A stretch of DNA of 64,000 bases. Origin: Pelagibacteraceae bacterium AG-430-P08. GTDB lineage: Bacteria > Pseudomonadota > Alphaproteobacteria > Pelagibacterales > Pelagibacteraceae. The notes under the pieces are model-generated. The model did not search any database. It saw only the letters and a program-made list of their open reading frames with translations, and was not told where the DNA came from. The stretch covers positions 1 to 64,000 of the forward strand of contig QCOL01000003.1 in NCBI GenBank assembly GCA_003212925.1. Direction: 5' to 3'. The translations under genes were made by a program, and so were the position numbers. Positions 20,539 to 31,287 of the stretch are shown piece after piece (the stretch's first letter is position 1; every line of letters begins with the position of its first letter).

Positions 20539-21245
20539 AAAGACAAATCATCATTATATGCTAGGACAACTTTTGAATTTTTAAATTTTTTTTTAATTTG
20601 ACCTGTTAGAATTGAGAGTTTCTCGAATTTTTTTGGTTTTACATCAAAGTTTATAGTTGTGTTATTTTCAGTTCTAGACATTGATATAAATTTTAGTTCA
20701 GAAGAAACTTTCCTTATATCATTAATTAGATTATTTATCTGTGTATCTGAAATATCTTGATCAATTATAACCCCAAGATTAATATTATCCTCAATACTTT
20801 TTCGGGAGTTTTTCATATATCCTGAATAAATAATGATTAAAATTAAAGCAAATATTATGCCAATTGTTGTTATGGCTAATTGATTAGCTCCACATCCTAA
20901 ACCAATAGCAATAATAAGAAATAAATAAACTAATTCCTCTGGTTCTTTAATTGCAGCTCTAAACCTAACAATTGATAAGGCACCTACTAGTCCAAGAGAT
21001 AATGCTAATGAACTTTTAACTATCATAATCACAATACAGGTAGTAACGGCTAAAATTACGAAGTTTTTAGAAAATTCTCTCCGATTCGATAAAGATGATG
21101 AATACTTAATATAAAATAATTGAACAAGGAAACTTAAAATAACTGCACAGATTAGACTTATAACGAAGTTTGGGATATCAATTTGTACGTTTTGATTTAC
21201 AAAAAAATTTAAATCTCCTCTAGTGAGATTTTGAATCTGTTCCAT
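20535..21245 (-). CDS. DUF4956 membrane protein
   Basis: This 236-residue protein has about four membrane helices in its first 150 residues and a soluble C-terminal domain. The central motif SLALSLGLVGALSIVRFRAAIKEPEE (read in two parts: SLGLVGALSIVRFR and AAIKEPEELVYLFL) is the signature of DUF4956. The soluble end resembles a small alpha/beta domain. Genes of this family often travel with VTC and CotH genes, as here, which suggests a membrane partner for polyphosphate or for a secreted polymer. It lies 12 bases after ilvC and overlaps the CotH gene. Confidence 0.87.
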   Translation of the reverse strand: MEQIQNLTRGDLNFFVNQNVQIDIPNFVISLICAVILSFLVQLFYIKYSSSLSNRREFSKNFVILAVTTCIVIMIVKSSLALSLGLVGALSIVRFRAAIKEPEELVYLFLIIAIGLGCGANQLAITTIGIIFALILIIIYSGYMKNSRKSIEDNINLGVIIDQDISDTQINNLINDIRKVSSELKFISMSRTENNTTINFDVKPKKFEKLSILTGQIKKKFKNSKVVLAYNDDLSL

Positions 21246-21257
21246 TTACCCTTTATA

Positions 21258-22847
<1,590 letters not shown>

Positions 22848-22848
<1 letters not shown>

Positions 22849-24614
22849 TAAACTAATGATTTCCCTTTACCCGTAATCTTATTTTCTTCTTTATCACTTG
22901 GACCTAAAATCATCTGATTATGAGGCTTTCCAGATGGTATCATTGGAAAACAATTTTCATTAGGATCTACATGACAATCAAATATTACCGGGCCATTATA
23001 ATCGATCATCTCTTTAATTTTATCATCCAATTCATCGGGATTATCAGCCTTGATACCTTTGCATCCATAAGCTTCAGCTAATTTAACAAAATCAGGTAAA
23101 GCCTCAGAATAACTCTCTGAATAATTTTTTTCATGCAGAAGTTCTTGCCATTGTCTAACCATTCCCATGTACTGATTATTCAGAATGAATATCTTTATAG
23201 GCAAATTGTACTGAACTGCTGTAGACATTTCTTGAATTGTCATTAAAACAGATGCTTCACCTGCGATATCGATCACAAGTTTATCTGGATGAGCAATTTG
23301 AACTCCTACAGCTGCTGGAAGTCCATATCCCATTGTTCCAAGACCTCCCGATGTCATCCATCTATTAGGTTTGTTAAATTTATAATGTTGGGCAGCCCAC
23401 ATTTGATGTTGACCAACCTCTGTTGTAATAAAAGTGTCTTGATTTTTTGTTAGTTCATATAATCTTTTTACAGCATGTTGAGGTTTGATCTCTTTATCAC
23501 TATTAATAAAACCTAAGGAGTCTTTTGTTCTCCACTTTTGGATTTGTTCCCACCATTTTGAAATTCTTTGTTTATTTGAATCTTTTAATCCATTTTGTTT
23601 TTTATTTATTTTCTTGATAGCCAACTTTATTACTTCATTAACATCTCCAACTATTGCAAGATCTACTTTAATAATTTTGTTGATTGACGATGGATCAATA
23701 TCAATATGAACTTTTTTTGATTTTGGAGAAAACTCATCGATCTTACCCGTTATTCTGTCATCAAATCTTGCACCGATGTTAATTAACAAATCACAATCAT
23801 GCATTGCATTATTAGCTTCATAAGTTCCATGCATACCTAACATTCCAATAAATTGGTTATCATCGCCTGGAAATGCACCTAATCCTTGTAGAGTTGATGT
23901 AATTGGAAAACCAATTAATCTAACAAACTCTTTTAAAGTTTCACTTGCCTGAGGGCCTGAATTTATTACTCCACCCCCAGTGTAAACAACTGGTTTTCTT
24001 GCTTTTGAAATCAAGTCAATTAATTGATTAATTTCGTTTTCAGAAAATTTATTGTGTATTTTTCCGTTTAATTTTTTTTCTTTTTTAAATTTTGTGTAAT
24101 TAGTTTTTGCAAATTGAATATCTTTAGGGATATCAATTAATACAGGTCCAGGTCTACCAGTTGTTGCTACTTTAAAAGCTTCATGCATAACTTTTGGTAA
24201 TTCTTTAATATCTTTAACTAACCAATTATGTTTTGTGCAAGGCCTCGTGATACCTGTTGTATCACATTCTTGAAAAGCATCAGTACCTATTAAATGAGTA
24301 GGTACTTGCCCAGAAATACAAACTAAAGGTATTGAGTCCATATAAGCATCAGTTAATGCTGTAACAACATTAGTAGCACCTGGTCCAGATGTTACTAAAA
24401 CTACTCCGGGCTTGCCTGATGATCTTGCATAACCTTCTGCTGCATGACCTGCTCCTTGCTCATGTCTAACAAGTATATGTTTAATTGATGTATGATTTTT
24501 AAGTTCATCGTATATTGGTAAAACTGCTCCACCTGGATAACCAAAAATATATTCAACCTCTTGATCTTTAAGACATTTAAATACAATTTCTGCACCGGTA
24601 TATAATTTAGACAT
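22848..24614 (-). CDS. ilvB: Acetolactate synthase catalytic subunit IlvB/IlvI
   Basis: This 588-residue thiamin-diphosphate enzyme makes acetolactate or acetohydroxybutyrate from pyruvate. It has the N-terminal PYR domain with YPGGAVLPIYDEL and the catalytic Glu in RHEQGAGHAAEGYAR (Glu52), a central FAD-type domain, and the C-terminal PP domain with SGGLGTMGYGLPAAVG. The metal-binding signature, usually GDG or GDA, reads G452-E453-A454-S455, so the Asp metal ligand is Glu here; the distal Asn pair (479-480) is kept. The gene leads ilvBNC; miaA ends 53 bases upstream, so a promoter may lie in 24615-24667. Confidence 0.95.
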
Positions 24615-24667
24615 TCAAGCAATCTAGCTGAAGTTGTGCTAATTGGTCAAGACTAAGTAGAGAATAT
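24615..24667 (-). other. Gap between miaA end and ilvB start
   Basis: This 53-base spacer should contain the ilvBNC promoter, or miaA readthrough into it. I see no leader peptide, no T-box and no clear sigma-70 pair. Confidence 0.3.
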
Positions 24668-25576
24668 CTAAATTTTTTTTAAGAGCTTTTCCAAACCTGC
24701 GGGAGTAACTTTATTCCAATCTTTCATATGTCCTCGAGCCCAGGTGCTCTGTCTTTTGGCATATTGCCTAGTCTTTATTGATATTTTCTCGATTAATTGT
24801 TCTGTTTGGATTTTTTTTTGAAGATATTGCTTAATCTCACTTATTCCAATTGCTTTACTAAGACTTTTATTTTTTGGAACTCTCAATTTGATAAATTTTT
24901 TAACTTCTAAAATTGCACCTAGTTTAATCATATTTTCAGATCTCTGACTTATTTTGTCTAATAAATCTTTTCTTGGAAAATCAATACAAATTTTATAAAA
25001 ATCATTGTGATCGTAATCTGACTTTGTGTTTTTAAACCAGCTAATCATAGACTTTTTTGTAAACGATTTAATTTCATATGCTCTTAAAGATCTTTGTACA
25101 TCTAAAGAATTGATTCGATCTTTAATTAAAGGATCTATTTCTAGTAACTTTAAAAAAAATTTTTTTTGTCCTATCCTTTTATGTAAATTTCTTACTTTAT
25201 TTCTAAAATTAATAGGAATTTTTGGAATATTAACTAAACCATCTGTCAAAGCTTTAAAATAAAGACCAGTGCCTCCTACCAATATTGGTGTTTTTTTAAT
25301 TTTTCTACATTGCAAAATTTTTTGTTTTGCTAATTTAAGCCAATCTCCTGTAGAAAAATTTTTTTTAGCGTTTTGAAATCCGTATAAATGGTGTTTGATA
25401 TTTTGATAATCTTTTTTAAAAGGTCTTGCTGTTAAAACCTTTAGTTCTTTATAAACTTGCATGCTATCAGCATTTATAATCTGACCTGAAATTTTTTTTG
25501 CTAGTTTAATTGCAAATTTAGATTTTCCAGAAGCTGTAGGTCCATAAATTAAAATAATTTTGGATTTTAAATCCAT
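24668..25576 (-). CDS. miaA: tRNA dimethylallyltransferase MiaA
   Basis: MiaA adds an isopentenyl group to A37 of tRNAs that read UNN codons. The 302-residue protein has the P-loop GPTASGKS (residues 12-19), the conserved ADSMQVYKEL, the tRNA-binding GGTGLYFKALTDG, and the C-terminal RQYAKRQSTWAR. It begins three bases after the stop of the DegP-like protease gene and is probably part of the hflKC-degP group; in enterobacteria miaA is also beside hflKC, though with hfq and hflX between. Confidence 0.95.
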   Translation of the reverse strand: MDLKSKIILIYGPTASGKSKFAIKLAKKISGQIINADSMQVYKELKVLTARPFKKDYQNIKHHLYGFQNAKKNFSTGDWLKLAKQKILQCRKIKKTPILVGGTGLYFKALTDGLVNIPKIPINFRNKVRNLHKRIGQKKFFLKLLEIDPLIKDRINSLDVQRSLRAYEIKSFTKKSMISWFKNTKSDYDHNDFYKICIDFPRKDLLDKISQRSENMIKLGAILEVKKFIKLRVPKNKSLSKAIGISEIKQYLQKKIQTEQLIEKISIKTRQYAKRQSTWARGHMKDWNKVTPAGLEKLLKKI

Positions 25577-25579
25577 GAA

Positions 25580-26992
25580 CTAATCTAATTTAACACCTAT
25601 ATATCTTTTCTGATTTTGGCTATTATAGATCACAAGTAAAATTGTCTTCTGGTTACTATTTAAAACTTGTTTTAAAGCTTGATTTAAGTCCTCAACATTT
25701 CTTATCTTTTTCTTCTGAGCTTCTAGGATAATACTATTTACTTCGATCGAGCCAGTTAAAGGACTATTTTTTTCAATACTTGTAATCACGAGACCACTAG
25801 TTTGGTTGGGTAAGTTTCTCGTTCTAATATCTTGATCAGAGAGTTTTCTTACTTTTATTTTCAGATTCTCAATTAAGGTTTCTTTTGGTAGTTCCTCTTT
25901 TTTTTCTGAAATTTTAAAATCTTCTGATGTCTCCAATCTTCCAAGTGTAATTGTTTTAATAATTTCTTTTTTATTTCTCCAGATTTTAACTTTTACTTTT
26001 TTTCCAACTTCAGTTCTTGCAACAATTATTGGAAGTTCTTTCATTTGATTTATTTTCTCACCATTGAATTCCAAAATAATATCTCCACTTTTAACTCCAG
26101 CTTTTTCAGATGGGCTATTAGGTGCAACACTTGCTACTAAAGCTCCTCTTGGTTCATCTAATTTTTCAACATCTGCAATTTCTTTTGTTACATCTTGAAT
26201 TCTAACTCCAAGCCATCCTCTTTTTGTTTCTCCAAATTCAATTAATTGATCAATTACAATCTTTGCGCTGTTTGATGGTATTGAAAAACCTATTCCTACA
26301 TTTCCACTTCTTCCAAGAATAGCCGTGTTAATTCCTATCACATTACCATTCATATCGAACAAGGGACCACCTGAGTTTCCTGAGTTAATAGATGCATCTG
26401 TTTGAATATAATCTTCATATCTTGATAATCCAATGGATCGATTTCTTGCAGAAATTATTCCTGAAGTGACTGTGCCACCTAACCCAAATGGATTTCCAAT
26501 AGCAATAACCCAATCACCTATTCTTGCTTTATCTGAGTCACCAAATCTCACAGGTAAAAACTTTTCTTTTGACTCAATTTTTAGTACTGCAATATCTGAA
26601 AGAGGGTCTGCTCCAATAACTTTTGCTTTAAATTTTTTTTCACCATTTACTTGAACAACAATATCCTCTGCCCCTTCAATCACATGATTATTTGTAACTA
26701 GTATTCCTTTTTCATCAATAATAAATCCTGAGCCCAGTGCTGAGGATTGTCTTTCTTGAGGTGTTCCAAATTCTTTAAACATATCACCAAATGGTGAGCC
26801 TGGTGGAAACTGAAAATTTGGAAATGGATTACTTCTCTCAACAATAGTTTGGGTTGTTGAAATATTCACTACTGAAGGCATTAATTTTTCAGCTAAATCT
26901 GCAAATGAATTAGGAATATTTTGAGAATTAGATACTGATGAAAAATTTATTACTAATATTAAAGAGAGAAATATTGCTTTTATTTTCATCAT
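25580..26992 (-). CDS. Do/DegP-like periplasmic serine protease
   Basis: A 470-residue HtrA-family protease-chaperone with a signal peptide (about residues 1-23), a trypsin-like domain, and two PDZ domains (about 255-350 and 380-470). The catalytic triad is His103 (NNHVIEGA), Asp133 (LSDIAVLKIE) and Ser207 (GNSGGPLF). It degrades or refolds misfolded envelope proteins. Two adjacent ATGs open the gene (26992 and 26989); either could be used. It sits one base past the DUF2065 stop and after hflKC, forming an envelope quality-control group. DegP, DegQ and MucD are not separable here. Confidence 0.93.
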   Translation of the reverse strand: MMKIKAIFLSLILVINFSSVSNSQNIPNSFADLAEKLMPSVVNISTTQTIVERSNPFPNFQFPPGSPFGDMFKEFGTPQERQSSALGSGFIIDEKGILVTNNHVIEGAEDIVVQVNGEKKFKAKVIGADPLSDIAVLKIESKEKFLPVRFGDSDKARIGDWVIAIGNPFGLGGTVTSGIISARNRSIGLSRYEDYIQTDASINSGNSGGPLFDMNGNVIGINTAILGRSGNVGIGFSIPSNSAKIVIDQLIEFGETKRGWLGVRIQDVTKEIADVEKLDEPRGALVASVAPNSPSEKAGVKSGDIILEFNGEKINQMKELPIIVARTEVGKKVKVKIWRNKKEIIKTITLGRLETSEDFKISEKKEELPKETLIENLKIKVRKLSDQDIRTRNLPNQTSGLVITSIEKNSPLTGSIEVNSIILEAQKKKIRNVEDLNQALKQVLNSNQKTILLVIYNSQNQKRYIGVKLD

Positions 26993-26993
26993 T

Positions 26994-27182
26994 TTAACTT
27001 TTTGCGTAATAAATAATTATAAATCCTATTAAAGCAAAGATTAATCCACCAGTACGTAATTGACTGTCTTTGATTAACTCCAGCTTTTTCAACATATTCT
27101 TCATTTTTGATGGAAATAAGGCATACAAAATTCCTTCAATAAAAAAGAATAGACCAAATGCAATGATCAATTCTTTCATCAA
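26994..27182 (-). CDS. DUF2065 (YjeT-like) small membrane protein
   Basis: A 62-residue protein with two membrane helices (about 5-22 and 43-60) and a central stretch FPSKMKNMLKKLELIKDSQLR between them, which is the DUF2065 pattern of E. coli YjeT. In enterobacteria yjeT also follows hflKC. Its biochemical role is unknown; association with hflKC suggests a small partner of the FtsH-HflKC complex. It starts three bases after the hflC stop and ends one base before the protease start. Confidence 0.87.
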   Translation of the reverse strand: MMKELIIAFGLFFFIEGILYALFPSKMKNMLKKLELIKDSQLRTGGLIFALIGFIIIYYAKS

Positions 27183-27185
27183 AGT

Positions 27186-28055
27186 TTACTCTGTTTGTGG
27201 TTTTATATTTCCAAAAAATTTAAAGAATTCGCTGTCTGGAGATAGAATTAAAGATGTTTCTCCACCTATTAAAGCTTTTTCATAAGCTTGCATCGCTCTA
27301 TAAAATGCAAAGAATTCTGGATCTTGTCCAAACGCTGCAGCAAAGATGTTGTTTCTTTTACCATCTCCTTCACCTTTCATAATTTCCGATTTTTTTTGAG
27401 CCTCAGCTAAAATTACAGTTACTTCTTTGTCAGCAGTCGATGTAATTGTAACTGCCATTTCAGCTCCTCTTGCTCTAAATTCTTTTGCTTCTCTTTCCCT
27501 CTCTGTTTGCATTCTTCTAAAAATTGCATCACTGTTAGCTTGGGGAAGATCAGCTCTTTTAATTCTGACATCAACTATCTTTATTCCAAAATTTTCTGCT
27601 TCATTATTTACACCTTCTTGAATTAAAGCCATTTGTTTTGTTCTGTCCTCTGAAAGTAAAGTTTGAAGTTCTTGTTGTCCAAGAACGTTCCTAATTCTTG
27701 AATTAATAATGGTAGCCAATCTTGATCTTGCCACTCTCTCATTTCCAACTGAAATATAAAACTTAAGTGGATCAACTATTTGAAATCTTGCAAATGCATC
27801 AACTATTAATCTCTTTTGATCAGAGGCAATTACTTCTTCTGGTGGTGTATCTAAATTAAGTATTCTTTTATCTAAAAAGACAACGTTTTGGATAAACGGA
27901 ATTTTAAAATTTAATCCAGGTTTTAAAATTATTCTTTTTGGATCACCAAATTGAAGAACAATTGCTTGATTAACTTCTTTAACAATAAAAATTGAAAAGA
28001 ACGCAACTGCTGCAAGTGCAACAATAATTCCGGCTGTGATTTTTCCTGCATTCAT
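27186..28055 (-). CDS. hflC: FtsH-modulating SPFH protein HflC
   Basis: A 289-residue protein with one N-terminal membrane helix (about 7-25), an SPFH/band 7 domain (about 26-200: ivkevnQAIVLQFGDPKR), and a helical tail with a conserved RREREAKEFRARGAE-like segment (TEREREAKEFRARGAEMA). With HflK it forms a large periplasmic cage that encloses the FtsH protease and restrains it. hflK ends two bases upstream, and the DUF2065 gene follows after three bases. Confidence 0.95.
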   Translation of the reverse strand: MNAGKITAGIIVALAAVAFFSIFIVKEVNQAIVLQFGDPKRIILKPGLNFKIPFIQNVVFLDKRILNLDTPPEEVIASDQKRLIVDAFARFQIVDPLKFYISVGNERVARSRLATIINSRIRNVLGQQELQTLLSEDRTKQMALIQEGVNNEAENFGIKIVDVRIKRADLPQANSDAIFRRMQTEREREAKEFRARGAEMAVTITSTADKEVTVILAEAQKKSEIMKGEGDGKRNNIFAAAFGQDPEFFAFYRAMQAYEKALIGGETSLILSPDSEFFKFFGNIKPQTE

Positions 28056-28056
28056 A

Positions 28057-29172
28057 TTAATTTGTTACTTTCTTTTTTTGCAATTCAGGTAAAGGTAAGT
28101 AAGGCACTACACCTGAACCTGCATTTTTTTCAATTATCACTTTATCAATATCAGCTAAAACTTTTTCCATTGTTTCTAAATACATTCTTTCTTGTGTTAC
28201 AGATTTTGCATTTTTATACTCATTATAAATTGCTAAAAATCTGCTGGCTTCACCCTCAGCTTTTGCTACGACTTCTTTTTTATACGCTTCAGCAGCTTGT
28301 AAAATTTTTTCTGCTTCCCCTCGGGCTCTTGGGATAACATCGTTTGCATAAGCTTCAGCCTCATTCTTTGATCTTTCCATATCAGCTCTTGCAGCCTGAA
28401 CATCTCTAAATGCATCAATCACCTGATCTGGTGGATCGGCTTTTTGTGTTTGTACTTGTGTGATTTGAATACCACTAGTGTATTCATCTAAAATCTTTTG
28501 AATAATTTCTTGGGTGTCTGTCTCAATGACTGATCTACCTTCAGTTAAAATTGGTTGAATATCAGATCTTGCTATTACTTCTCTCATAGCAGTTTCCGCT
28601 GCTGCTTTAACGGTTCCCTCTGGATCTTGTATTTTAAATAAAAAATTTCCCGCATCTTTTATAACCCAAAAAACTGAAAAATCGATATTAACAATATTTT
28701 CATCCCCTGTTAGCATCAAACTTTCTTGAGGAACATCAGCTACACCACCTTGAGATGTAAAACCACTGTCTCTCTCAGATCTAAAACCAATATCAATTCT
28801 ATTAACTTTTGTGACCTTTGGAGTAAGCACAGACTCTACTGGAAAAGGAATATGATAATTTAATCCTGGCTGAGTTGTTTTCACAAATTTACCAAATCTT
28901 AGAACTACTCCTTGCTCATCTGGTAATACTCTATAAAGTCCACTTGCTAGCCAAACGAAACCCAAAATAATTAAAACTAAAATAGCTTGTTTACCACCTG
29001 AAGAACTTCCACCAGGTAAAAATTTCTTTATTTTTTCTTGAAACTCTCTAATAATTTTATCTACATCTGGGGGAGTTGGACCTCGACCTGAGCCATTGCC
29101 ACTTCCGCCACCGCTTCCTCCTGGAGGTGTGCCCCAAGGACTTCCACCACTTTGTCTAAAATCATCTGACAT
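28057..29172 (-). CDS. hflK: FtsH-modulating SPFH protein HflK
   Basis: This 371-residue protein has a Gly/Pro/Ser-rich cytoplasmic N-terminus (residues about 5-33), a single membrane helix (about 64-82), the SPFH domain beginning VLPDEQGVVLRFGKFV, and a coiled-coil tail with ARADMERSKNEAEAYANDVI. It pairs with HflC to regulate FtsH. It is the first gene of the hflKC-DUF2065-protease-miaA run and is divergent from mrp, with about 51 bases between, so its promoter should lie in 29173-29223. Confidence 0.95.
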   Translation of the reverse strand: MSDDFRQSGGSPWGTPPGGSGGGSGNGSGRGPTPPDVDKIIREFQEKIKKFLPGGSSSGGKQAILVLIILGFVWLASGLYRVLPDEQGVVLRFGKFVKTTQPGLNYHIPFPVESVLTPKVTKVNRIDIGFRSERDSGFTSQGGVADVPQESLMLTGDENIVNIDFSVFWVIKDAGNFLFKIQDPEGTVKAAAETAMREVIARSDIQPILTEGRSVIETDTQEIIQKILDEYTSGIQITQVQTQKADPPDQVIDAFRDVQAARADMERSKNEAEAYANDVIPRARGEAEKILQAAEAYKKEVVAKAEGEASRFLAIYNEYKNAKSVTQERMYLETMEKVLADIDKVIIEKNAGSGVVPYLPLPELQKKKVTN

Positions 29173-29223
29173 ATGGCAATCTATATAATGTCTTTATGTG
29201 GAAAAACAAGTTAAGATCCGATT
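29173..29223. promoter_or_regulatory. Divergent hflK/mrp promoter region
   Basis: Fifty-one bases separate the divergent starts of hflK (minus) and mrp (plus), so both promoters must lie here or inside the genes. AT-rich hexamers such as TATAAT (in ctatataatg) are present, but no full -35/-10 pair stands out. Confidence 0.4.
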
Positions 29224-30048
29224 ATGCCAAAGGAAAAACCAGAATTAAGTGACGCAATGAGAGCTAAAATGGGTAGAAAATTGCCTGAGAAAAATCCAAT
29301 TAAGGGTACAAAGTTTACAATTGCTATTTCTAGTGCAAAAGGAGGTGTTGGAAAATCCACTTTTGCAACAAACTTGGCTGTAGCTTTAAAAAAAGTTGGA
29401 TGCAAAGTTGGTTTACTGGATGCAGATATTTATGGTCCATCAATCCCAAAGATGTTGGGGATTGATGAAAAACCAAAAAGTGATGGACAAAAATTAGAAC
29501 CTATAAACAAGTATGATATTCAATGCATGTCTATTGGTTTTTTAACTGATCAACAAACCCCAATGATTTGGCGAGGACCAATGGTGACCAGCGCAATTAG
29601 AACTTTTACGCAAAAAGTTAATTGGAAAGATTTAGATTTTATAATTATTGATATGCCTCCAGGAACTGGAGACACTCAGCTTACTTTTTCCCAAGAAATT
29701 AAGATGGATGGTGCAATAATTGTCTCTACACCTCAAGAGGTAGCTCTTTTAGATGTAAAAAGAGGAATTAAGATGTTTGATAAACTTGGAGTAAAAATTT
29801 TGGGATTAGTTGATAACATGAGTTATTTTATTGGAGATGATAATAAAAAATATAATATTTTTGGTAAAGGTGGGGTTAAAAATACTGCTAAAGAGTTTAA
29901 TAAAGAATTTTTGGGAGAAATTCCAATTGATCCAAAAGTTGGAACATCAGGTGATAAAGGCAAACCAATTGTTGAAGAAGATCCAAATAACCAAATTTCA
30001 AAGATTTATATAGATTTTGCCAATAAGATTAAATCAATTTATCTTTAA
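29224..30048 (+). CDS. mrp: Mrp/ApbC/NBP35-type Fe-S carrier ATPase lacking the CxxC pair
   Basis: A 274-residue P-loop ATPase of the Mrp family. The deviant Walker [10 protein letters not shown] is at residues 38-46, followed by [14 protein letters not shown] and [16 protein letters not shown]. The N-terminal DUF59 domain of longer homologues is absent. The CPxC segment that binds the bridging 4Fe-4S cluster reads [14 protein letters not shown] (201-214) with no Cys, a change also common in alphaproteobacterial Mrp. It may still assist Fe-S protein assembly in another way. It runs convergent to thyX and overlaps its 3' end by 20 bases. Confidence 0.92.
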   Translation: MPKEKPELSDAMRAKMGRKLPEKNPIKGTKFTIAISSAKGGVGKSTFATNLAVALKKVGCKVGLLDADIYGPSIPKMLGIDEKPKSDGQKLEPINKYDIQCMSIGFLTDQQTPMIWRGPMVTSAIRTFTQKVNWKDLDFIIIDMPPGTGDTQLTFSQEIKMDGAIIVSTPQEVALLDVKRGIKMFDKLGVKILGLVDNMSYFIGDDNKKYNIFGKGGVKNTAKEFNKEFLGEIPIDPKVGTSGDKGKPIVEEDPNNQISKIYIDFANKIKSIYL

Positions 30049-30976
30049 GATCAAAAGCTTCCATTAATTCATTCCATTCTCTTTTAGATAAACCAGAGTC
30101 CTCCAAAGAAATATTTTCACCTTTGATAAGTTTTTGAACAATTACTTTTCCTTTAGCAGAAACTTCGGTTCCACCAACTCTATAATCCATAAAAGCCTCA
30201 TAAGTTATTGGAACCCATTTTCTAAGCGTATCCAGCATTATGTCTGCATAAACTCGAATTTCATATTGTGCATGATGGTCTGCTCTCAATCTTAAAAAGT
30301 TCATAAGATTTAATAGATCTGTTTTCCAATACCATTGAGTATAGGTATTTAATGTTAAGTTCATTCTCGCAAGCTCTCTTGCCAAACCTTTCTTATTTTC
30401 GTCAATTGTAGACCCATCATATCTTTCATTAAGCATTGTTTCATAATTGGAATATGTTCTTTCAGCATCTTTTTTTAAAAGTTCTAAAACCTCTTTAGCT
30501 TGCTCACCCTCTAAAACATCGCCTCTACCTTGTCTGTTAGATGTTGATTGAGCAGCAAGATTTTCTTTGGTTGGTAGATAAAATTCTTTATCTAAAATTG
30601 AGTATCTTGCGGAATACTCATTAACATTTGCAGTTCTGTGTCTAATCCATTGACGAGCGATAAATATTGGTAGCTTAATATGATATTTAATTTCACACAT
30701 TTCAAAAGGTGTACTATGCCAATGACGCATTAAATATTTAATTAATCCTGCATCTGTTGAAACTTGTTTCGTACCTTTGCCATATGAAACTCTAGCCGAT
30801 TGTACTATTGATGTATCATCTCCCATATAATCAACAACTCGCACAAAACCATGGTCAAGAGCTGGTAAAGCTTCATAAAGAATTTTTTCTAACTCAGGAG
30901 AGGTTACTCTTTTTGTTGAATTGCTTTGTGATTGTTGACTTTTTATTTCTGCAATTTGCTCTTTTGTTAATTTCAT
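30029..30976 (-). CDS. thyX: Flavin-dependent thymidylate synthase ThyX
   Basis: ThyX makes dTMP from dUMP with FAD and methylene-tetrahydrofolate. The signature [15 protein letters not shown] (RHR-x7-S) is present, with the nucleotide-binding region around [18 protein letters not shown] near the C-terminus. I take the ATG at 30976 (315 residues); the open frame continues upstream to 31099 but that part is antisense to the tmRNA acceptor piece and is not conserved protein. No clear Shine-Dalgarno is visible before either start. No thyA is in the window. Confidence 0.93.
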   Translation of the reverse strand: MKLTKEQIAEIKSQQSQSNSTKRVTSPELEKILYEALPALDHGFVRVVDYMGDDTSIVQSARVSYGKGTKQVSTDAGLIKYLMRHWHSTPFEMCEIKYHIKLPIFIARQWIRHRTANVNEYSARYSILDKEFYLPTKENLAAQSTSNRQGRGDVLEGEQAKEVLELLKKDAERTYSNYETMLNERYDGSTIDENKKGLARELARMNLTLNTYTQWYWKTDLLNLMNFLRLRADHHAQYEIRVYADIMLDTLRKWVPITYEAFMDYRVGGTEVSAKGKVIVQKLIKGENISLEDSGLSKREWNELMEAFDLKDKLI

Positions 30977-31034
30977 GATTGTTATTGAATCTCTAGCAAT
31001 TCCTTTTATATTAATAAAGTTGGATTTCCAACTA

Positions 31035-31098
31035 TGACGATAAACGAATTTCGTAATAACCATTGCGGACGTGGGGGCAGTACCCACCACCTCCACCA
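31035..31098 (+). ncRNA. ssrA: tmRNA acceptor piece (two-piece ssrA, 5' half of permuted gene)
   Basis: The alphaproteobacterial ssrA gene is circularly permuted so that the 3' (acceptor) half is encoded first. Here the segment ends with GCGGAC, a T-arm stem GTGGG/CCCAC around a GGCAGTA loop, the 3' acceptor strand CACCTCC, the discriminator A, and an encoded CCA (31096-31098). The 3' strand pairs with GGGGGTG at 31111-31117 in all seven positions, with a G3-U70 wobble, the identity signal for alanyl-tRNA synthetase. The 5' end is approximate. Confidence 0.85.
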
Positions 31099-31110
31099 TT
31101 TACAACTTAT

Positions 31111-31280
31111 GGGGGTGAACTAGATTCGACGAGTGACTAAAGGCTATTCTTTCGTTCGGAATTGTTCCTCCGTAAAGGGCTAATTTATAATTGCTAACGA
31201 AAGTTACGCACTTGCTGCTTAATTAACTTGTTAATTAGGTAAACGGGGTTTGGGGCACCTGGCAACAGAACGCCCCTTTT
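31111..31280 (+). ncRNA. ssrA: tmRNA coding piece with tag ANESYALAA
   Basis: This piece begins GGGGGTGA followed by TAGATTCGAC, the conserved tmRNA 5' start. The tag frame runs GCT AAC GAA AGT TAC GCA CTT GCT GCT TAA at 31193-31222, encoding ANESYALAA, close to the ANDENYALAA consensus with the protease-directing ALAA end. The 3' part holds GGGGC...CCTGGCAACAG...GCCCC followed by TTTT, which could act both as a structured end and as a terminator. The spacer to the acceptor piece is only 12 bases (31099-31110). Stalled ribosomes are rescued by the joined two-piece RNA. Confidence 0.9.
31264..31280 (+). repeat. 17-bp repeat, copy 1 (3' end of tmRNA coding piece)
   Basis: The sequence aacagaacgcccctttt at the ssrA 3' end is repeated exactly at 32083-32099 in the same orientation, 819 bases away. 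The GNAT gene lies between. The arrangement is like attL/attR of an element inserted into a tmRNA gene, but no integrase is present. Confidence 0.85.
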
Positions 31281-31287
31281 AATAATA

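Noticed and set aside
30977..31099. Upstream extension of the thyX reading frame
   Set aside because: It is antisense to the tmRNA acceptor piece; the encoded peptide reflects the RNA, and thyX has a suitable ATG at 30976.
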